This document shows positions 33,765 through 42,439 of a stretch of 64,000 bases of DNA, in pieces (position 1 is the stretch's first letter; each line of letters opens with the position of its first letter). Position numbers and translations under genes: made by a program. The stretch is from Paractinoplanes tereljensis. GTDB lineage: Bacteria > Actinomycetota > Actinomycetes > Mycobacteriales > Micromonosporaceae. Below the pieces are notes generated by a model, which worked only from the letters and a program-made list of their open reading frames with translations, was not told the DNA's origin and did not search any database. The stretch is from contig NZ_BOMY01000055.1 of assembly GCF_016862435.1 (NCBI RefSeq), forward strand, positions 62,001 through 126,000. The letters are read 5' to 3'.

Positions 33765-34156
33765 CACGCCACCAGCACGTCGGGCGACCCGGCGCTGATC
33801 ACGCTGGTCGGCGCGTCGACCGGGTCGTTGCAGGTGGCCACCTGGTCGCCCATCCGGGCCAGGGGTTTGCCGTTGACCAGCACGGTCGGCGAGCCGATGA
33901 TGACCCGCCCCTGGTTGGTCGGCGGCTTGCTGAACGGCGACGGCGGGATGTGCGGCGGCATGTTCTGCGCGATGCTGCCCTGGGTCGCGGCCGGAAGACC
34001 ATTGATGAGTACGTCGGTGGAGAGGCTGAGCATCAGCTGCCCCGCGAACGGCAGCGGGGTGGGGGTGGGCACCGGGCCGCCCGGCGACGGGACCAGCAGG
34101 ATGTGGATGTCGGTCCCGGTGACCGGGTCGTTCTGGCGTGCGGCCGGCTGCGGCAT
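33764..34156 (-). CDS. eCIS PAAR-like spike tip protein
   Basis: A 130-residue protein with the repeating Gly/Pro/Val beta pattern of PAAR tips. MPQPAARQNDPVTGTDIHIL at the start and PTVLVNGKPLARMGDQVATC near 95-110 are recognisable. His and Cys residues that could bind a metal are present (HIL, CNDP), and the fold would cap the VgrG-like spike encoded just upstream. No C-terminal toxin extension is attached. It lies 11 bases after the spike gene. Confidence 0.9.
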   Translation of the reverse strand: MPQPAARQNDPVTGTDIHILLVPSPGGPVPTPTPLPFAGQLMLSLSTDVLINGLPAATQGSIAQNMPPHIPPSPFSKPPTNQGRVIIGSPTVLVNGKPLARMGDQVATCNDPVDAPTSVISAGSPDVLVA

Positions 34157-34167
34157 CGTCGGCCCCT

Positions 34168-35814
34168 TCAGTTCAGCTTGATCGGCTTGCCGGACGCGGT
34201 CAGCGGCCCGGACGCGGTGATCTCGACCTGGGCGCCGCTGAGCGTCAGCTTCGACGTCGCCTTAATCTCGATCTGGGTGGCGGTGATGACCAGTTTCTGG
34301 TCCCCGGTCAGCGACGACTCGGACTCCGCCAGCTTCAAAGAGCAATTCGACCCGCCGAGCAGCACGTCGATCTCCATCTTGTCGTCGTCGAAGACCAGCC
34401 GGGAGTCCTTGCGGCTGACCAGCATCCGCTGCTTGACCACGCCGCCGGAGAGCGCGCCGGGCTCGGGCGGGTTGTCCCGCCGGTTCCACAGCCCGCCGAG
34501 AACCACCGGCCGGGTGGTGTCGTCCAGTTCGAACCCGATCAGCACCTCGTCGTCGACCTCGGGGATCCACTGCAGGCCGCGTTCCTTGCCGCCGCCCGGG
34601 GTGGCGATCCGCGACCAGGCGCTCTCGTCGTCCTGCGACAGCGTCGGGAACTTCACCCGCACCCGGCCCAGCTTCTCCGGGTCGTCGTTGTTGGTGACGA
34701 TCCCGACCACCAAGCCGGACCAACCTTGTTTCTCCGGCGTCTTCACACTCGTCAGATCCGCGATGCCGGCCGGCTCTTTCCCACCGCAGACGAACCGCGT
34801 GAGATAGGGGCGATTTGCACCATAGGTGTGCTCCACCTGGGTCACCCGGTAGTCGCCGGTCATCCGCGAACCGACGCCCTCGACGTGCACCTTGGCGCCG
34901 GCGCCGATCAGCGGGTCGCCCATCGCCTCGCCGCGCAGCACCACCTCCTCGCCGGAGGCGCGCAGCAGCAGCGACCCGGCGAGGGCGTCGGCTTCGGCCT
35001 GGTCGGTGACCGGGAACTGGCCGGCGTTGCGCTTGGTGCGCCCGAACGCGCGCCGGGCCGCGTCCGACATCTCCTGCCCGGCCGGCGCATCGGTGCCCAG
35101 CTCGGTGCGGTCGGACCGCCCGGTGATGGCTTCCTTGCCGAGGTGGTCCCAGCCGCGGATCTCCACCTCGTCGGAGCGCTCGGCGGCGGAGAACCGGGTG
35201 GCGAACTTGGCCAGGTTTTTCCCGTAGGTGAGCTTCGGCGGGGTGGCGGTCGAGCGCGGTGCCTTCTTGAAGTAGAACTTCTTGTCGCTGACCCACACGT
35301 CGAAGCCGATCCGGGCGGCCCGCCGGCGCAGGAACGCGTAGTCGGTCTCGCCGGCCTGCAACACGTAGTCGTGGGCGGCGCCGGTGGCGTCCACATCGGC
35401 GTCCAGGCCGTACTCGCCGGCGATGCGGGAGGCGATGTCGGCGTCGGTGACCCGCTGGAAACTGCGCGACTTGGGCACCCGGGCCAGCCGGTGGGTCAGA
35501 TCGAAACCGGACAGGACCAGCTCGTGCCGCCCCGAGATCCCCGGCTCCACGCTGATCGCGGTGATCTCCCCCGAGGTGACCACGACCGGGTCGCCCTCGG
35601 CCCGGAAGGCGATCTCCACCCGGGTGCCGATGGTGAACGTGCCCTTGTCGAACAGCTCGAAGTGCGGGTCGTCGAAGTGGATCGCGAAGTAGTCGGGCAG
35701 CTGCACCGACTCCTCGACCCGCACCAGCGCCAGCAGCGGATAGTTCTCCGGCGCCAGCGGCCGCCCGTCGATGGTGAGCTGGGCACCGTCGAGCCGGCGT
35801 TTCTGCTCAGCCAC
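34168..35814 (-). CDS. eCIS VgrG-like spike protein
   Basis: A 548-residue protein with gp27-like and gp5-like parts (Afp8-type central spike). The N-terminal half carries the hub: YFAIHFDDPHFELFDKGTFT, LSGFDLTHRLARV and AGETDYAFLRRRAARIGFDV. The OB domain is around GIVTNNDDPEKLGRVRVKFP and WIPEVDDEVLIGFELDD, followed by a short beta-helix (LVITATQIEIKATSKLTLSG). There is no effector domain at the end. It overlaps the LysM gene by eight bases. It forms the spike that carries the PAAR tip. Confidence 0.93.
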   Translation of the reverse strand: MAEQKRRLDGAQLTIDGRPLAPENYPLLALVRVEESVQLPDYFAIHFDDPHFELFDKGTFTIGTRVEIAFRAEGDPVVVTSGEITAISVEPGISGRHELVLSGFDLTHRLARVPKSRSFQRVTDADIASRIAGEYGLDADVDATGAAHDYVLQAGETDYAFLRRRAARIGFDVWVSDKKFYFKKAPRSTATPPKLTYGKNLAKFATRFSAAERSDEVEIRGWDHLGKEAITGRSDRTELGTDAPAGQEMSDAARRAFGRTKRNAGQFPVTDQAEADALAGSLLLRASGEEVVLRGEAMGDPLIGAGAKVHVEGVGSRMTGDYRVTQVEHTYGANRPYLTRFVCGGKEPAGIADLTSVKTPEKQGWSGLVVGIVTNNDDPEKLGRVRVKFPTLSQDDESAWSRIATPGGGKERGLQWIPEVDDEVLIGFELDDTTRPVVLGGLWNRRDNPPEPGALSGGVVKQRMLVSRKDSRLVFDDDKMEIDVLLGGSNCSLKLAESESSLTGDQKLVITATQIEIKATSKLTLSGAQVEITASGPLTASGKPIKLN

Positions 35815-36487
35815 GGCGGCGCACCGGCAGCTCAGGGATGACCAGCAGGGTGCCGGCGGCCAGCGCGAGCGGGTCGACGATGTTGTTGGCCTCGGCGATC
35901 AGCCGCCAGCGGGTCGAGTCGGCGTAGTGCTTGGCGGCCAGCCGGTCCAGCGTCTCACCGTGGTGCACCCGGTGCACGGTCTGCAGCGACGGCGTGTGCG
36001 AGGTCGGGTTCTGCAGGGGTTTGACCTGCTCGTCCTCGTACTGCTTCAGCGCCAGGTCGGCCTTGGCCCGCAACGGCATGCCGCTGGCCGCGAAGTAGGT
36101 GAACTTGAGCGTCAGCCGCTCGACCACGGCCTTGAACGACTGCAGCGGCCCCCAGTGGAAGGTCACCCACGGCGGCCGGAAGTTGTTCCGGTTCTTGTCC
36201 GAGGCGGGCAGCTTCGCGTCGACCGCGACCAGCTTCATCAGCTTGTCGGTGTGCAAGGTGACCGAGGTGCCGGTGTCGGTGGTGTCCAGCGTGATGCTCA
36301 GCGCGAGCGTGCCCGGCTGCCCCGCCTGGAAGCGCAGCAGCGGCGCGTTGGCGCCCTTGTTGTCGGCCCCCTGCCAGGAGGCCGACTTGGTGATCGTCAG
36401 CTCCGCCGGATTGAACAGGAACGGGATGACTTCCTTCAGTTCGGTCCGCAACTCGGCCTTGGCCGGCGCGCCGGCAACTCCCGCCAT
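35807..36487 (-). CDS. eCIS LysM-domain tube/hub connector protein
   Basis: A 226-residue protein. Residues 20-165 match the tail-tube/hub family seen in Afp7-type proteins (IPFLFNPAELTITKSASWQG, PPWVTFHWGPLQSFKAVVER). Residues about 172-220 form a LysM unit (VHRVHHGETLDRLAAKHYAD, then STRWRLIAEANNIVDP). In eCIS this protein joins the inner tube to the spike. No signal peptide, as expected for a particle built in the cytoplasm. A 32-base gap separates it from the long DUF4157 gene upstream. Confidence 0.92.
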   Translation of the reverse strand: MAGVAGAPAKAELRTELKEVIPFLFNPAELTITKSASWQGADNKGANAPLLRFQAGQPGTLALSITLDTTDTGTSVTLHTDKLMKLVAVDAKLPASDKNRNNFRPPWVTFHWGPLQSFKAVVERLTLKFTYFAASGMPLRAKADLALKQYEDEQVKPLQNPTSHTPSLQTVHRVHHGETLDRLAAKHYADSTRWRLIAEANNIVDPLALAAGTLLVIPELPVRRRG

Positions 36488-36519
36488 CAGAACTCACCCA
36501 CCATCTAAAATCTCATCCA

Positions 36520-39048
36520 TCAGAAGAGGCCAGCCCACCGGCCACCGCGCCGCTCGATCTCCCGCAACAGCCGCCGCTCCACGATCTCCACCACCTGGTC
36601 GGCGTCGAGCCCGGCCTTGGCCGCCCCCGCCGCCTGCCCCACCGCCGAAGCCGCGCCACCCACCACATCGGAAGCGGCCGCGCTCACGGTCGACGCTGCT
36701 CCCGAGGCCGCCTCCTGCATTCCCGAGGCGGCGCTGCCCGCAGCCCCTTGCAGTCCCGAGAACGCGTCCCCCGCCGCCCCTTGCAGGCCGGAGAAGGCGT
36801 CGCCGGACAGCCCCGAGAAGGCACTCCCGACCGGGCTGGCGGTCGCCTCGATCACCGCCGCCCGGGCCGCCCGGGTAGCGACCTCGCTGACCGCGCCGAG
36901 TCCGCCTCCCACCGGAAGCGAGTCGACAATTCCCGCACCCGTCGCAGCGGCTTGTTTGCCGGCGGAGAGGGCCTGCCGCTCATCGTCGTCGAGCAGCCCG
37001 GAAACCCCGTCGAGCAGGAACCGCGGCCGCCGCACCGGGCTGCGCGTGTGCATGAGCTCGTGCGCCAGAACGGCCGAAACCGCCGGCCCGGACGGCGGCG
37101 CGGCCGGCAGGTGCACGACGGTCCCGGTGGTCGCACCCAGCGCCCCCGCCGCCGCAAGCGCATGCCGCGTGTTGGGCCCGGTGGTGAACAGCGGCGGCCG
37201 AGCCCGCCCGGTAAGCGCCGACGCCATCGCATGCAGCGCCCCGGGCAGGGCCCGCGGCGCTTCCAGCGGCCGCGCGGCCACCGCCGCTTCCCACCGTTCC
37301 CGAGGACTTTTCCGTACGAGGTCAGCGACGTCCCCGCCACCCATCCGATGCCCCGCCGCCGGACTGGCCGTGAACGCCCCACTGGGGTCCGGAACACTGC
37401 CGGGCGGCGCCGTGGCCGCCCCGAGCACCCGCAGCCCGGCCGCAGACTCCGGATTGCTCACCTCAGGCCCGGCGTTGGGCCGCCCGGCCAGCGGCACGCC
37501 ATGCCCGCCAAGCGCGCCCGCCCCGCTCCCACCAGCGAGCCCAGCCCCGCCGCCCGCACCGCCAAGACCACCGGCGCCTCGGCCCCGGCCCGCGGCGATG
37601 CCGCTCGCGGAGCCTCCGGCGCCGCCAAGCTGTGCCGCGCCGAATCCCGCCTGGCCGGCGCCGCGCGCGCCAACGCTGCCAAGCCCCGCACCGCGAACGC
37701 CAGCGCTACCGAGCCCCGCGCCGCTGACGCCGGCGCTCCCCGGCCCCGCACCGAGGGCGCCAGGGCTGCCGAGTCCGGCCAAGCCGAGGCCAGCACCGCG
37801 TAATCCCAAGCCGCCTGCGCCGGACCCGGCGCCGAGGTAGCCGGCTCGGCCCGCGCCACGGTCGGCGGCGCCGCCAATGCCACCGCCGGAGTCGGCAGTG
37901 GAACGGCTGCCGCCAGAGCCGCTTCCGGCTCCGCCTGGCGCACCCGCGCCGCGCCGCCCGACGGCGCCCAGCCCGAACGGCACGAGGTCGTCGAGGTCTG
38001 ACCAACTGACGTTCGGCCCGCGCTCGTCGGCTCCAGACCCGGTCGCGGTTCCAGGCCCGCCAAGCCCTCGTCGCCCAAAACCGCTGGACCCGGGCCCGGT
38101 CAGCCCGCGGCCGCCCGGTCCGTGCTCGCCAGGCCCGCCCGATCCGAGCCCGCCAGATCCGTTCGCGCCGAGCCTGCCCGGTCCGTGCCCAGCGCGGCCG
38201 GCAGGGCCGCTCGACCGGAGGTCGGCGGCCGCGCGGTCTCCGTGCGGGAAACCGGCCGGGTCGTGCGCCGAGTGGTCGCCGTGCCCGCGCCCCCGATCGT
38301 GCCCCGTGGCACCGGCACGCCCACCACCGCCCGCCGACCCGGCCGGAGCTGTTTGGCCTCCCTCGGACATCCCAGCACTCATCCCGCCCGCAAACCAGGT
38401 GCGCACCCGCATCCGATCCGCCAGCCCGGCCGCGACGGAGATGTCCGTCGGCTCGCCGCCCGCGGATCCTGGCCGCCCAGGACCGGCGCCGGATAGCCCG
38501 GCCGAAAGCCCGCCCGGGCCCATGGCCAGCTCATGTCCGGGCCGAACGTCCGGCCCGGCGGACGGCGCACCGATCAGCGGTCCGCGCCCGCGGGTGTCCC
38601 GTGGTGTCCGGGCGAGCATCCGCTCGCGTGCACCGGCCCCGACCGCGCCGGGGCCGGGCAGCCTCGTCATGTGCGGTCCGGAACCGGCCCGCCGGGTGCC
38701 GGAGTCCGGCTTCCCCTGGACGGTCAAGTCGGCCGTCATCCTCGCGCTTGCGGTCCGTAGGGACCGGTACCACCTGAGCACCGACCACGAGGTACGCACG
38801 CGCAGACCGCCGGACAGGCCGGAGCCGACCGACGGACCGGCCGGGCGATGCGCGAAACCCGCCGCCTGCCCAGCGGCCCGGCCGACGGAACCGACCGACG
38901 GACCGGCCACCCGGCCGGTCTCGGCGGCCCGGGTGGTGGAACCGGTCAGCCCCGGTCGCAGGGACCGGGGCAGCAGGCGGGCCAGGAAGCGGGCGGCGCG
39001 GCGGAGGGGCCGGGGGCCGTCACTACGGTGAGGTGACGGTGAAGCCAC
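36520..39048 (-). CDS. very long Gly/Ala/Ser-rich eCIS protein with DUF4157-like HELMH domain (tape-measure or cargo candidate)
   Basis: An 842-residue protein. Residues about 1-110 are Arg-rich; 110-560 are low complexity, mostly Gly with Ala, Ser, Arg and Pro, including decapeptide-like units (GAGLGSAGVR). A DUF4157-type segment follows, with VHLPAAPPSGPAVSAVLAHE and HELMH at 663-667, a zinc-peptidase-like motif. The C-terminal 130 residues are Ala/Gly/Ser helical repeats (DAFSGLQGAAG) ending in a basic amphipathic helix. The GTG at 39048 overlaps the tube gene by 26 bases. A later start is possible because the N-terminus is poorly constrained. Its place between tube and LysM genes suggests a tape measure or lumen cargo; function is inference. 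Confidence 0.75.
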   Translation of the reverse strand: MASPSPHRSDGPRPLRRAARFLARLLPRSLRPGLTGSTTRAAETGRVAGPSVGSVGRAAGQAAGFAHRPAGPSVGSGLSGGLRVRTSWSVLRWYRSLRTASARMTADLTVQGKPDSGTRRAGSGPHMTRLPGPGAVGAGARERMLARTPRDTRGRGPLIGAPSAGPDVRPGHELAMGPGGLSAGLSGAGPGRPGSAGGEPTDISVAAGLADRMRVRTWFAGGMSAGMSEGGQTAPAGSAGGGGRAGATGHDRGRGHGDHSAHDPAGFPHGDRAAADLRSSGPAGRAGHGPGRLGANGSGGLGSGGPGEHGPGGRGLTGPGSSGFGRRGLGGPGTATGSGADERGPNVSWSDLDDLVPFGLGAVGRRGAGAPGGAGSGSGGSRSTADSGGGIGGAADRGAGRAGYLGAGSGAGGLGLRGAGLGLAGLGSPGALGAGPGSAGVSGAGLGSAGVRGAGLGSVGARGAGQAGFGAAQLGGAGGSASGIAAGRGRGAGGLGGAGGGAGLAGGSGAGALGGHGVPLAGRPNAGPEVSNPESAAGLRVLGAATAPPGSVPDPSGAFTASPAAGHRMGGGDVADLVRKSPRERWEAAVAARPLEAPRALPGALHAMASALTGRARPPLFTTGPNTRHALAAAGALGATTGTVVHLPAAPPSGPAVSAVLAHELMHTRSPVRRPRFLLDGVSGLLDDDERQALSAGKQAAATGAGIVDSLPVGGGLGAVSEVATRAARAAVIEATASPVGSAFSGLSGDAFSGLQGAAGDAFSGLQGAAGSAASGMQEAASGAASTVSAAASDVVGGAASAVGQAAGAAKAGLDADQVVEIVERRLLREIERRGGRWAGLF

Positions 39049-39484
39049 TGTGGCACACCTCCAGCTCCTCGATGGCCAGGTCGCGGGAGGACGCGGCCAG
39101 GCGCGGGCCGGTCCACTTCACCGGCTTGACGCCGATCAGGGACCAGGTGCGGTAGGGCTTGCCGGTCTGGTAGAGGACGCTGATCGAACCCGTGACCGGG
39201 GCGACCTTGTTCTGCTTGCCGGTCAAGCCCGCGCCGGAGAAACCGGACAGCCAGGTGAACAGGGCGTCGGAGTTGGTCAGGCCGCGCTTGAACACGATGT
39301 TCGGCCAGCGCATCCGGCCGAGCAGCTTGTGTGTGTACGCGTTCTGACCACCCTCCGGCAGTTCCTCCACGTCGATGGACACGGCCAGGCCGGTCACCTC
39401 GGTGAACTGGCCGATCTCCAGGTCACCGATCTTGAAGCGGAACTTGCCGACGAAGGGCGGTCGGAGGTTTCTCTCGTCAGCCAC
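39023..39484 (-). CDS. eCIS tail tube protein 2
   Basis: A 153-residue member of the T4 gp19-like tube family (TIGR02241-type). Typical pieces: FVGKFRFKIGDLEIGQFTEV, then TGLAVSIDVEELPEGGQNAY, KLLGRMRWPNIVFKRGLTNS and a C-terminal LAIEELEVCHSGFTV. eCIS loci usually carry two or three tube paralogues, one forming the bulk and one or more adapting to the baseplate; this second copy is likely the adaptor. GTG start at 39484 sits inside the end of the DUF6760-like frame. Confidence 0.93.
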   Translation of the reverse strand: MADERNLRPPFVGKFRFKIGDLEIGQFTEVTGLAVSIDVEELPEGGQNAYTHKLLGRMRWPNIVFKRGLTNSDALFTWLSGFSGAGLTGKQNKVAPVTGSISVLYQTGKPYRTWSLIGVKPVKWTGPRLAASSRDLAIEELEVCHSGFTVTSP

Positions 39485-39641
39485 CTGCCACTCCTTGCCA
39501 TGCGCGTTCGTTCAGGCCGCCCACCTCTCGCAGGAGGCGGATCCGGTCGCCGTGTTCCAGGTCGAGCAACCGATCGAAGTCCCAGTGCAGGTGATAGGCC
39601 AGGAAGGCGATCTCCTGCCAGAGCTCGTCGTGCGCGTAGTG
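39477..39641 (-). CDS. DUF6760-like small eCIS protein with no recognisable start codon
   Basis: A 54-codon stretch reads HYAHDELWQEIAFLAYHLHW, then DFDRLLDLEHGDRIRLLREV, a close fit to the small DUF6760 proteins encoded beside tube genes in actinobacterial eCIS. The frame stops at 39477 inside the next tube gene. Upstream it stays open into the preceding gene but has no ATG, GTG or TTG near the expected N-terminus; the codon there is TTA, four bases before the first conserved residues. It may use a rare start, be joined by a -1 shift from the preceding gene, or have lost its start. Confidence 0.55.
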   Translation of the reverse strand, partial: HYAHDELWQEIAFLAYHLHWDFDRLLDLEHGDRIRLLREVGGLNERAWQGVAGG

Positions 39642-39643
39642 CC

Positions 39644-40003
39644 CTAACCCACCCCCACTGACGTCTGCGGGAAAGGGGCGCCGGGCTCCAGCGCCTCGAG
39701 GATGCTCGGGTCCTGGAAGTTGACGATCCGGTACAGGTCTTGCAAGTAGGAGAAATCCGAGACGAACAGGGACTCGATCGTCTTGGTGGTGACCCGCGCG
39801 ACCGAGCCGAGCTGGATCACCACCCGGGCGAGGACGATCACCGTCGCGTACGCCTCGTTCTCCTTCACGCGGCCGTCGCGCAGCGGCTCGATCTCGTCGC
39901 GGGCGCAGGCCAGCCGCATGACGCCGGTCTTGTGCAGCGTGCCGTCGTCGTCGACATAGCCCTTCGGCAGCGTGAAGGGAAACTCGGTCTGTAGCCCGCT
40001 CAT
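39644..40003 (-). CDS. eCIS tail assembly-type protein
   Basis: A 119-residue protein regularly found between tube genes in eCIS. It begins LQTEFPFTLPKGYVDDDGTL, followed by RLACARDEIEPLRDGRVKE and VIVLARVVIQLGSVARVTTK, matching tail-assembly or T4-like virion proteins of these loci. The C-terminus has FVSDFSYLQDLYRIVNFQ. Precise role unproven; probably an assembly chaperone or tape-measure partner. The ATG overlaps the tube stop by four bases (ATGA). The final codons overlap the DUF6760-like frame's upstream part. Confidence 0.85.
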   Translation of the reverse strand: MSGLQTEFPFTLPKGYVDDDGTLHKTGVMRLACARDEIEPLRDGRVKENEAYATVIVLARVVIQLGSVARVTTKTIESLFVSDFSYLQDLYRIVNFQDPSILEALEPGAPFPQTSVGVG

Positions 40004-40431
40004 GCCCGGTGAAGCCCTTCGTGGGTGATGGTCACCTTCTCGGTGGCGACCTCGTTACTGCCCGCGTCGAGTTCGGCGCCGGTCCACTTGGAGACCCAGC
40101 CCTTCTCGAAGTTCCAGCGGGCGACTTCCTTCTTCACGGAGTCCTTGATGACGATCGAGCCGTCCCGGCGGGCCGCGTCGACGTCACCGTCCTCGACCTG
40201 CTTGCGCCATTCCCACAGCGCTTTCGACTCGTCGATCCGGCGCTCCAGGGTGATGTCGCTCCACTTCATCGCCCCGGGAACCTTCCGGATGATCATCTTT
40301 CCGTCCTTGGTGGCTTCCTTGTACTCGATGGTCTCGGTCTCCGACTCGACACCCGAGCACTTCCGGAAGCTCGCCATTTCGACTCCGCCGATTTCAAGAA
40401 CGAAGTTGAAGGTAGTAGACAAATCAGGCAC
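40000..40431 (-). CDS. eCIS tail tube protein 1 (main tube candidate)
   Basis: A 143-residue gp19-like tube protein (TIGR02241-type). Landmarks: LSTTFNFVLEIGGVEMASFR, then KCSGVESETETIEYKEATKD, KVPGAMKWSDITLERRIDES and WNFEKGWVSKWTGAELDAGS. These match the major tube subunit (Afp1/Pvc1-like). It directly follows the sheath, the standard place for the main tube. GTG start with GGAGG close upstream. Hexamers of it would stack to form the payload lumen. Confidence 0.95.
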   Translation of the reverse strand: MPDLSTTFNFVLEIGGVEMASFRKCSGVESETETIEYKEATKDGKMIIRKVPGAMKWSDITLERRIDESKALWEWRKQVEDGDVDAARRDGSIVIKDSVKKEVARWNFEKGWVSKWTGAELDAGSNEVATEKVTITHEGLHRA

Positions 40432-40444
40432 GGAGGCCTCCTAA

Positions 40445-42091
40445 TCACTCGGTTGCGGCTCCGCCGCCCTGCCACTGGCTGATCCGGAAGATGACGAACT
40501 CGGCCGGCTTCACCGGGGCGATGCCGATCTCGACGATGAGCTTGCCCTCGTCGACCGAGGACGCCGGGTTGTTGCTCTCGTCGCACACCACGTAGAAGGC
40601 CTGCTCGGGGGTGGCGCCGACCAGCGCGCCCTGCTGCCAGAGGCCGCGCAGGAACGAGGTGATGTTGCGCTTGACCCGCTGCCACAGATCGAAGTCGTTC
40701 GGCTCGAAGACCGCCCACTGGGTGCCGCGCTGGATCGACTCCTCGATGAAGTTGAACAGCCGGCGCACGTTGATGTAGCGCCACGACGGGTCGGTCTTGG
40801 CCAGCGTGCGGGCGCCCCAGATCTTGGTGCCGTAGCTGCCGAAGGACCGGATGCAGTTGACCCCTTCGGGGTTGAGCAGGTCCTGCTCGCCGGCGGTCAC
40901 GTCGTTCTGCAGGCGGACGATGCCGCGCAGGGCCTCGTTGGCCGGTGCCTTCCAGACGCCGCGGGTGCCGTCGGTGCGGGCCCAGACGCCGGCGACGTGC
41001 CCGGCCGTGGGAACGGTCAGGTAGAGCTCGCCGTTCGTGGCACCGGGCCGGGCCAGCGGGTTGGGGACCACCACGTTCGGGTAGTACAGCGCGGCGAACG
41101 CCGAGTCGCGGGCCAGCCGGGACCGCCACTCGAGGGCGCGGGTCGCGTTGAGGCCGGGCGGCGTGTCGAGGATGGCCATCTTGTTGTGGCTGGCCTCGCA
41201 GAAGTCGATCAGCTGCTTCTGGGCGCCGAGGAACATCTCCTCGTCGATCGAGCCGTCGTCCTTGGTGGCCACCGTGACCAGGTCGGGGATGGCGACCATG
41301 GTGACATTTTCGGCGATGGCGAGACCCTGGTAACCGGTGCGGTCGCTCTCGTTGCCGACCAGGTCGGCCGGGGTCACCGACTTGGTGGAGACCGGCGGCG
41401 CCTGCAGCGTGTATCGGCCGGCGGCCGGGGTGCGCTCGGCCAGCGACGCGCCCTGCAGGGGCTGCACCTCGATGCGGACGAACTTGGAGCGGTCGTTGAC
41501 CGTCTTCTCCACCGTGCGCGCGCTGCGGCCGCTGAACTGCAGGCCGCTCAGCTCCTCGCGGAGTGCGCCCTCCTCATACACCCGCAGGGTGTACTCGCCG
41601 CTGCCGTTGCTGCTGGTGCCGCCACCCTCGCCCTCGCCCTCGGCGGGCGGTGCGGCGGCCGGCGGGACGACCTCGACCTCGAGGTTGGCGCCGGACTGCA
41701 CGGCGGACAGCTGCAGGCTCGGGGTGCCCGGGTTGTCGGCGCTCGGCAGGGTCAGCGTCGGCTTGCCGCGGCCCGCGGTGTTGCCCTCTTCATCGGTGGT
41801 CGGGATGCGGCAGATGTAGGCCTTGCTGCCGCCGTTCTCGAAGAAGCCGCGGACGGCATGCGGGAGTACGGCGCCGCGCACGAAACCGCCGTAGATCCGC
41901 TCGTACTGCGGCCAGCTGGTCACCAGCTGCGGTTTCACCCCGTCGGGGTCGGTCGGGTCGCCCTGCTCGATGTCGTATCGCTCGGTGAAACCGACGAACG
42001 CGGCAACGGCGGTGCCCACCCCCTCGATCGGTATGGACCCGCTCGGTTGCTCTTCGATGTAGACGCCCGGTGCTCCGTACGACGCGGCCAT
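40445..42091 (-). CDS. eCIS contractile tail sheath protein
   Basis: A 548-residue sheath subunit. It opens with YGAPGVYIEEQPSGSIPIEG, the hallmark N-terminus, followed by VGTAVAAFVGFTERYD. A variable insertion (about residues 120-250) has acidic and Gly/Ser parts. The C-terminal core holds NVVVPNPLARPG, VWKAPANEALRGIVRLQNDV, the RSFGSYGTKIWGARTL strip and WRYINVRRLFNFIEESI. Only one sheath gene is present. Sheath contraction drives the tube. ATG at 42091 is 15 bases after the receiver-like gene, so both share a transcript. Confidence 0.96.
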   Translation of the reverse strand: MAASYGAPGVYIEEQPSGSIPIEGVGTAVAAFVGFTERYDIEQGDPTDPDGVKPQLVTSWPQYERIYGGFVRGAVLPHAVRGFFENGGSKAYICRIPTTDEEGNTAGRGKPTLTLPSADNPGTPSLQLSAVQSGANLEVEVVPPAAAPPAEGEGEGGGTSSNGSGEYTLRVYEEGALREELSGLQFSGRSARTVEKTVNDRSKFVRIEVQPLQGASLAERTPAAGRYTLQAPPVSTKSVTPADLVGNESDRTGYQGLAIAENVTMVAIPDLVTVATKDDGSIDEEMFLGAQKQLIDFCEASHNKMAILDTPPGLNATRALEWRSRLARDSAFAALYYPNVVVPNPLARPGATNGELYLTVPTAGHVAGVWARTDGTRGVWKAPANEALRGIVRLQNDVTAGEQDLLNPEGVNCIRSFGSYGTKIWGARTLAKTDPSWRYINVRRLFNFIEESIQRGTQWAVFEPNDFDLWQRVKRNITSFLRGLWQQGALVGATPEQAFYVVCDESNNPASSVDEGKLIVEIGIAPVKPAEFVIFRISQWQGGGAATE

Positions 42092-42106
42092 GAAGTCTTC
42101 CCCCTG

Positions 42107-42439
42107 TCAGGCCTGCACCGCGCTGGTCAGCAGCGCGGGGTCAAGGTCGGATTCGTAGAACTCCCCGTAGTGCAGCGGCGGGAACACGCGCATCATCGGA
42201 TGCCGCGACGAGCAGGCCACGACCTTCACCCGCGGGAACCGGTGCACGATGACGTGCACGAGCGCGCCGGTGCTGACCTTGTCGAGGTCCAGCACGATCA
42301 CGTCGGGCAACGCCTCCAGCAACCGGTCGAGCACGTCGTCGCCGTCGGTGTCGACCAGCTCGATGCCGTCAACCCGCAGGATCTGCTCGAGGCCCAGGCG
42401 GTGCAGGGCCTCGAAGTCCCCCATCAGGACCCGCGTCAT
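42107..42439 (-). CDS. receiver-like small protein heading the eCIS operon
   Basis: A 110-residue protein with the outline of a response-regulator receiver: MTRVLMGDFEALHRLGLEQI as strand and helix 1, DVIVLDLDKV with Asp51/Asp53 at the phospho-acceptor strand, and VVACSSRHP as strand 4. It lacks an output domain and the usual N-terminal acidic pair and Lys are not clear. It is the first gene of the structural operon, with a good GGAGG site. It pairs conceptually with the LuxR-type gene at the other end of the locus. It may regulate expression or assembly; unproven. Confidence 0.7.
   Translation of the reverse strand: MTRVLMGDFEALHRLGLEQILRVDGIELVDTDGDDVLDRLLEALPDVIVLDLDKVSTGALVHVIVHRFPRVKVVACSSRHPMMRVFPPLHYGEFYESDLDPALLTSAVQA

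Noticed and set aside
36617..37840. Plus-strand Pro/Ala-rich frame opposite the Gly-rich eCIS protein
   Set aside because: Gly codons on one strand read as Pro/Ala on the other; only the minus frame has the DUF4157 segment and fits the operon.
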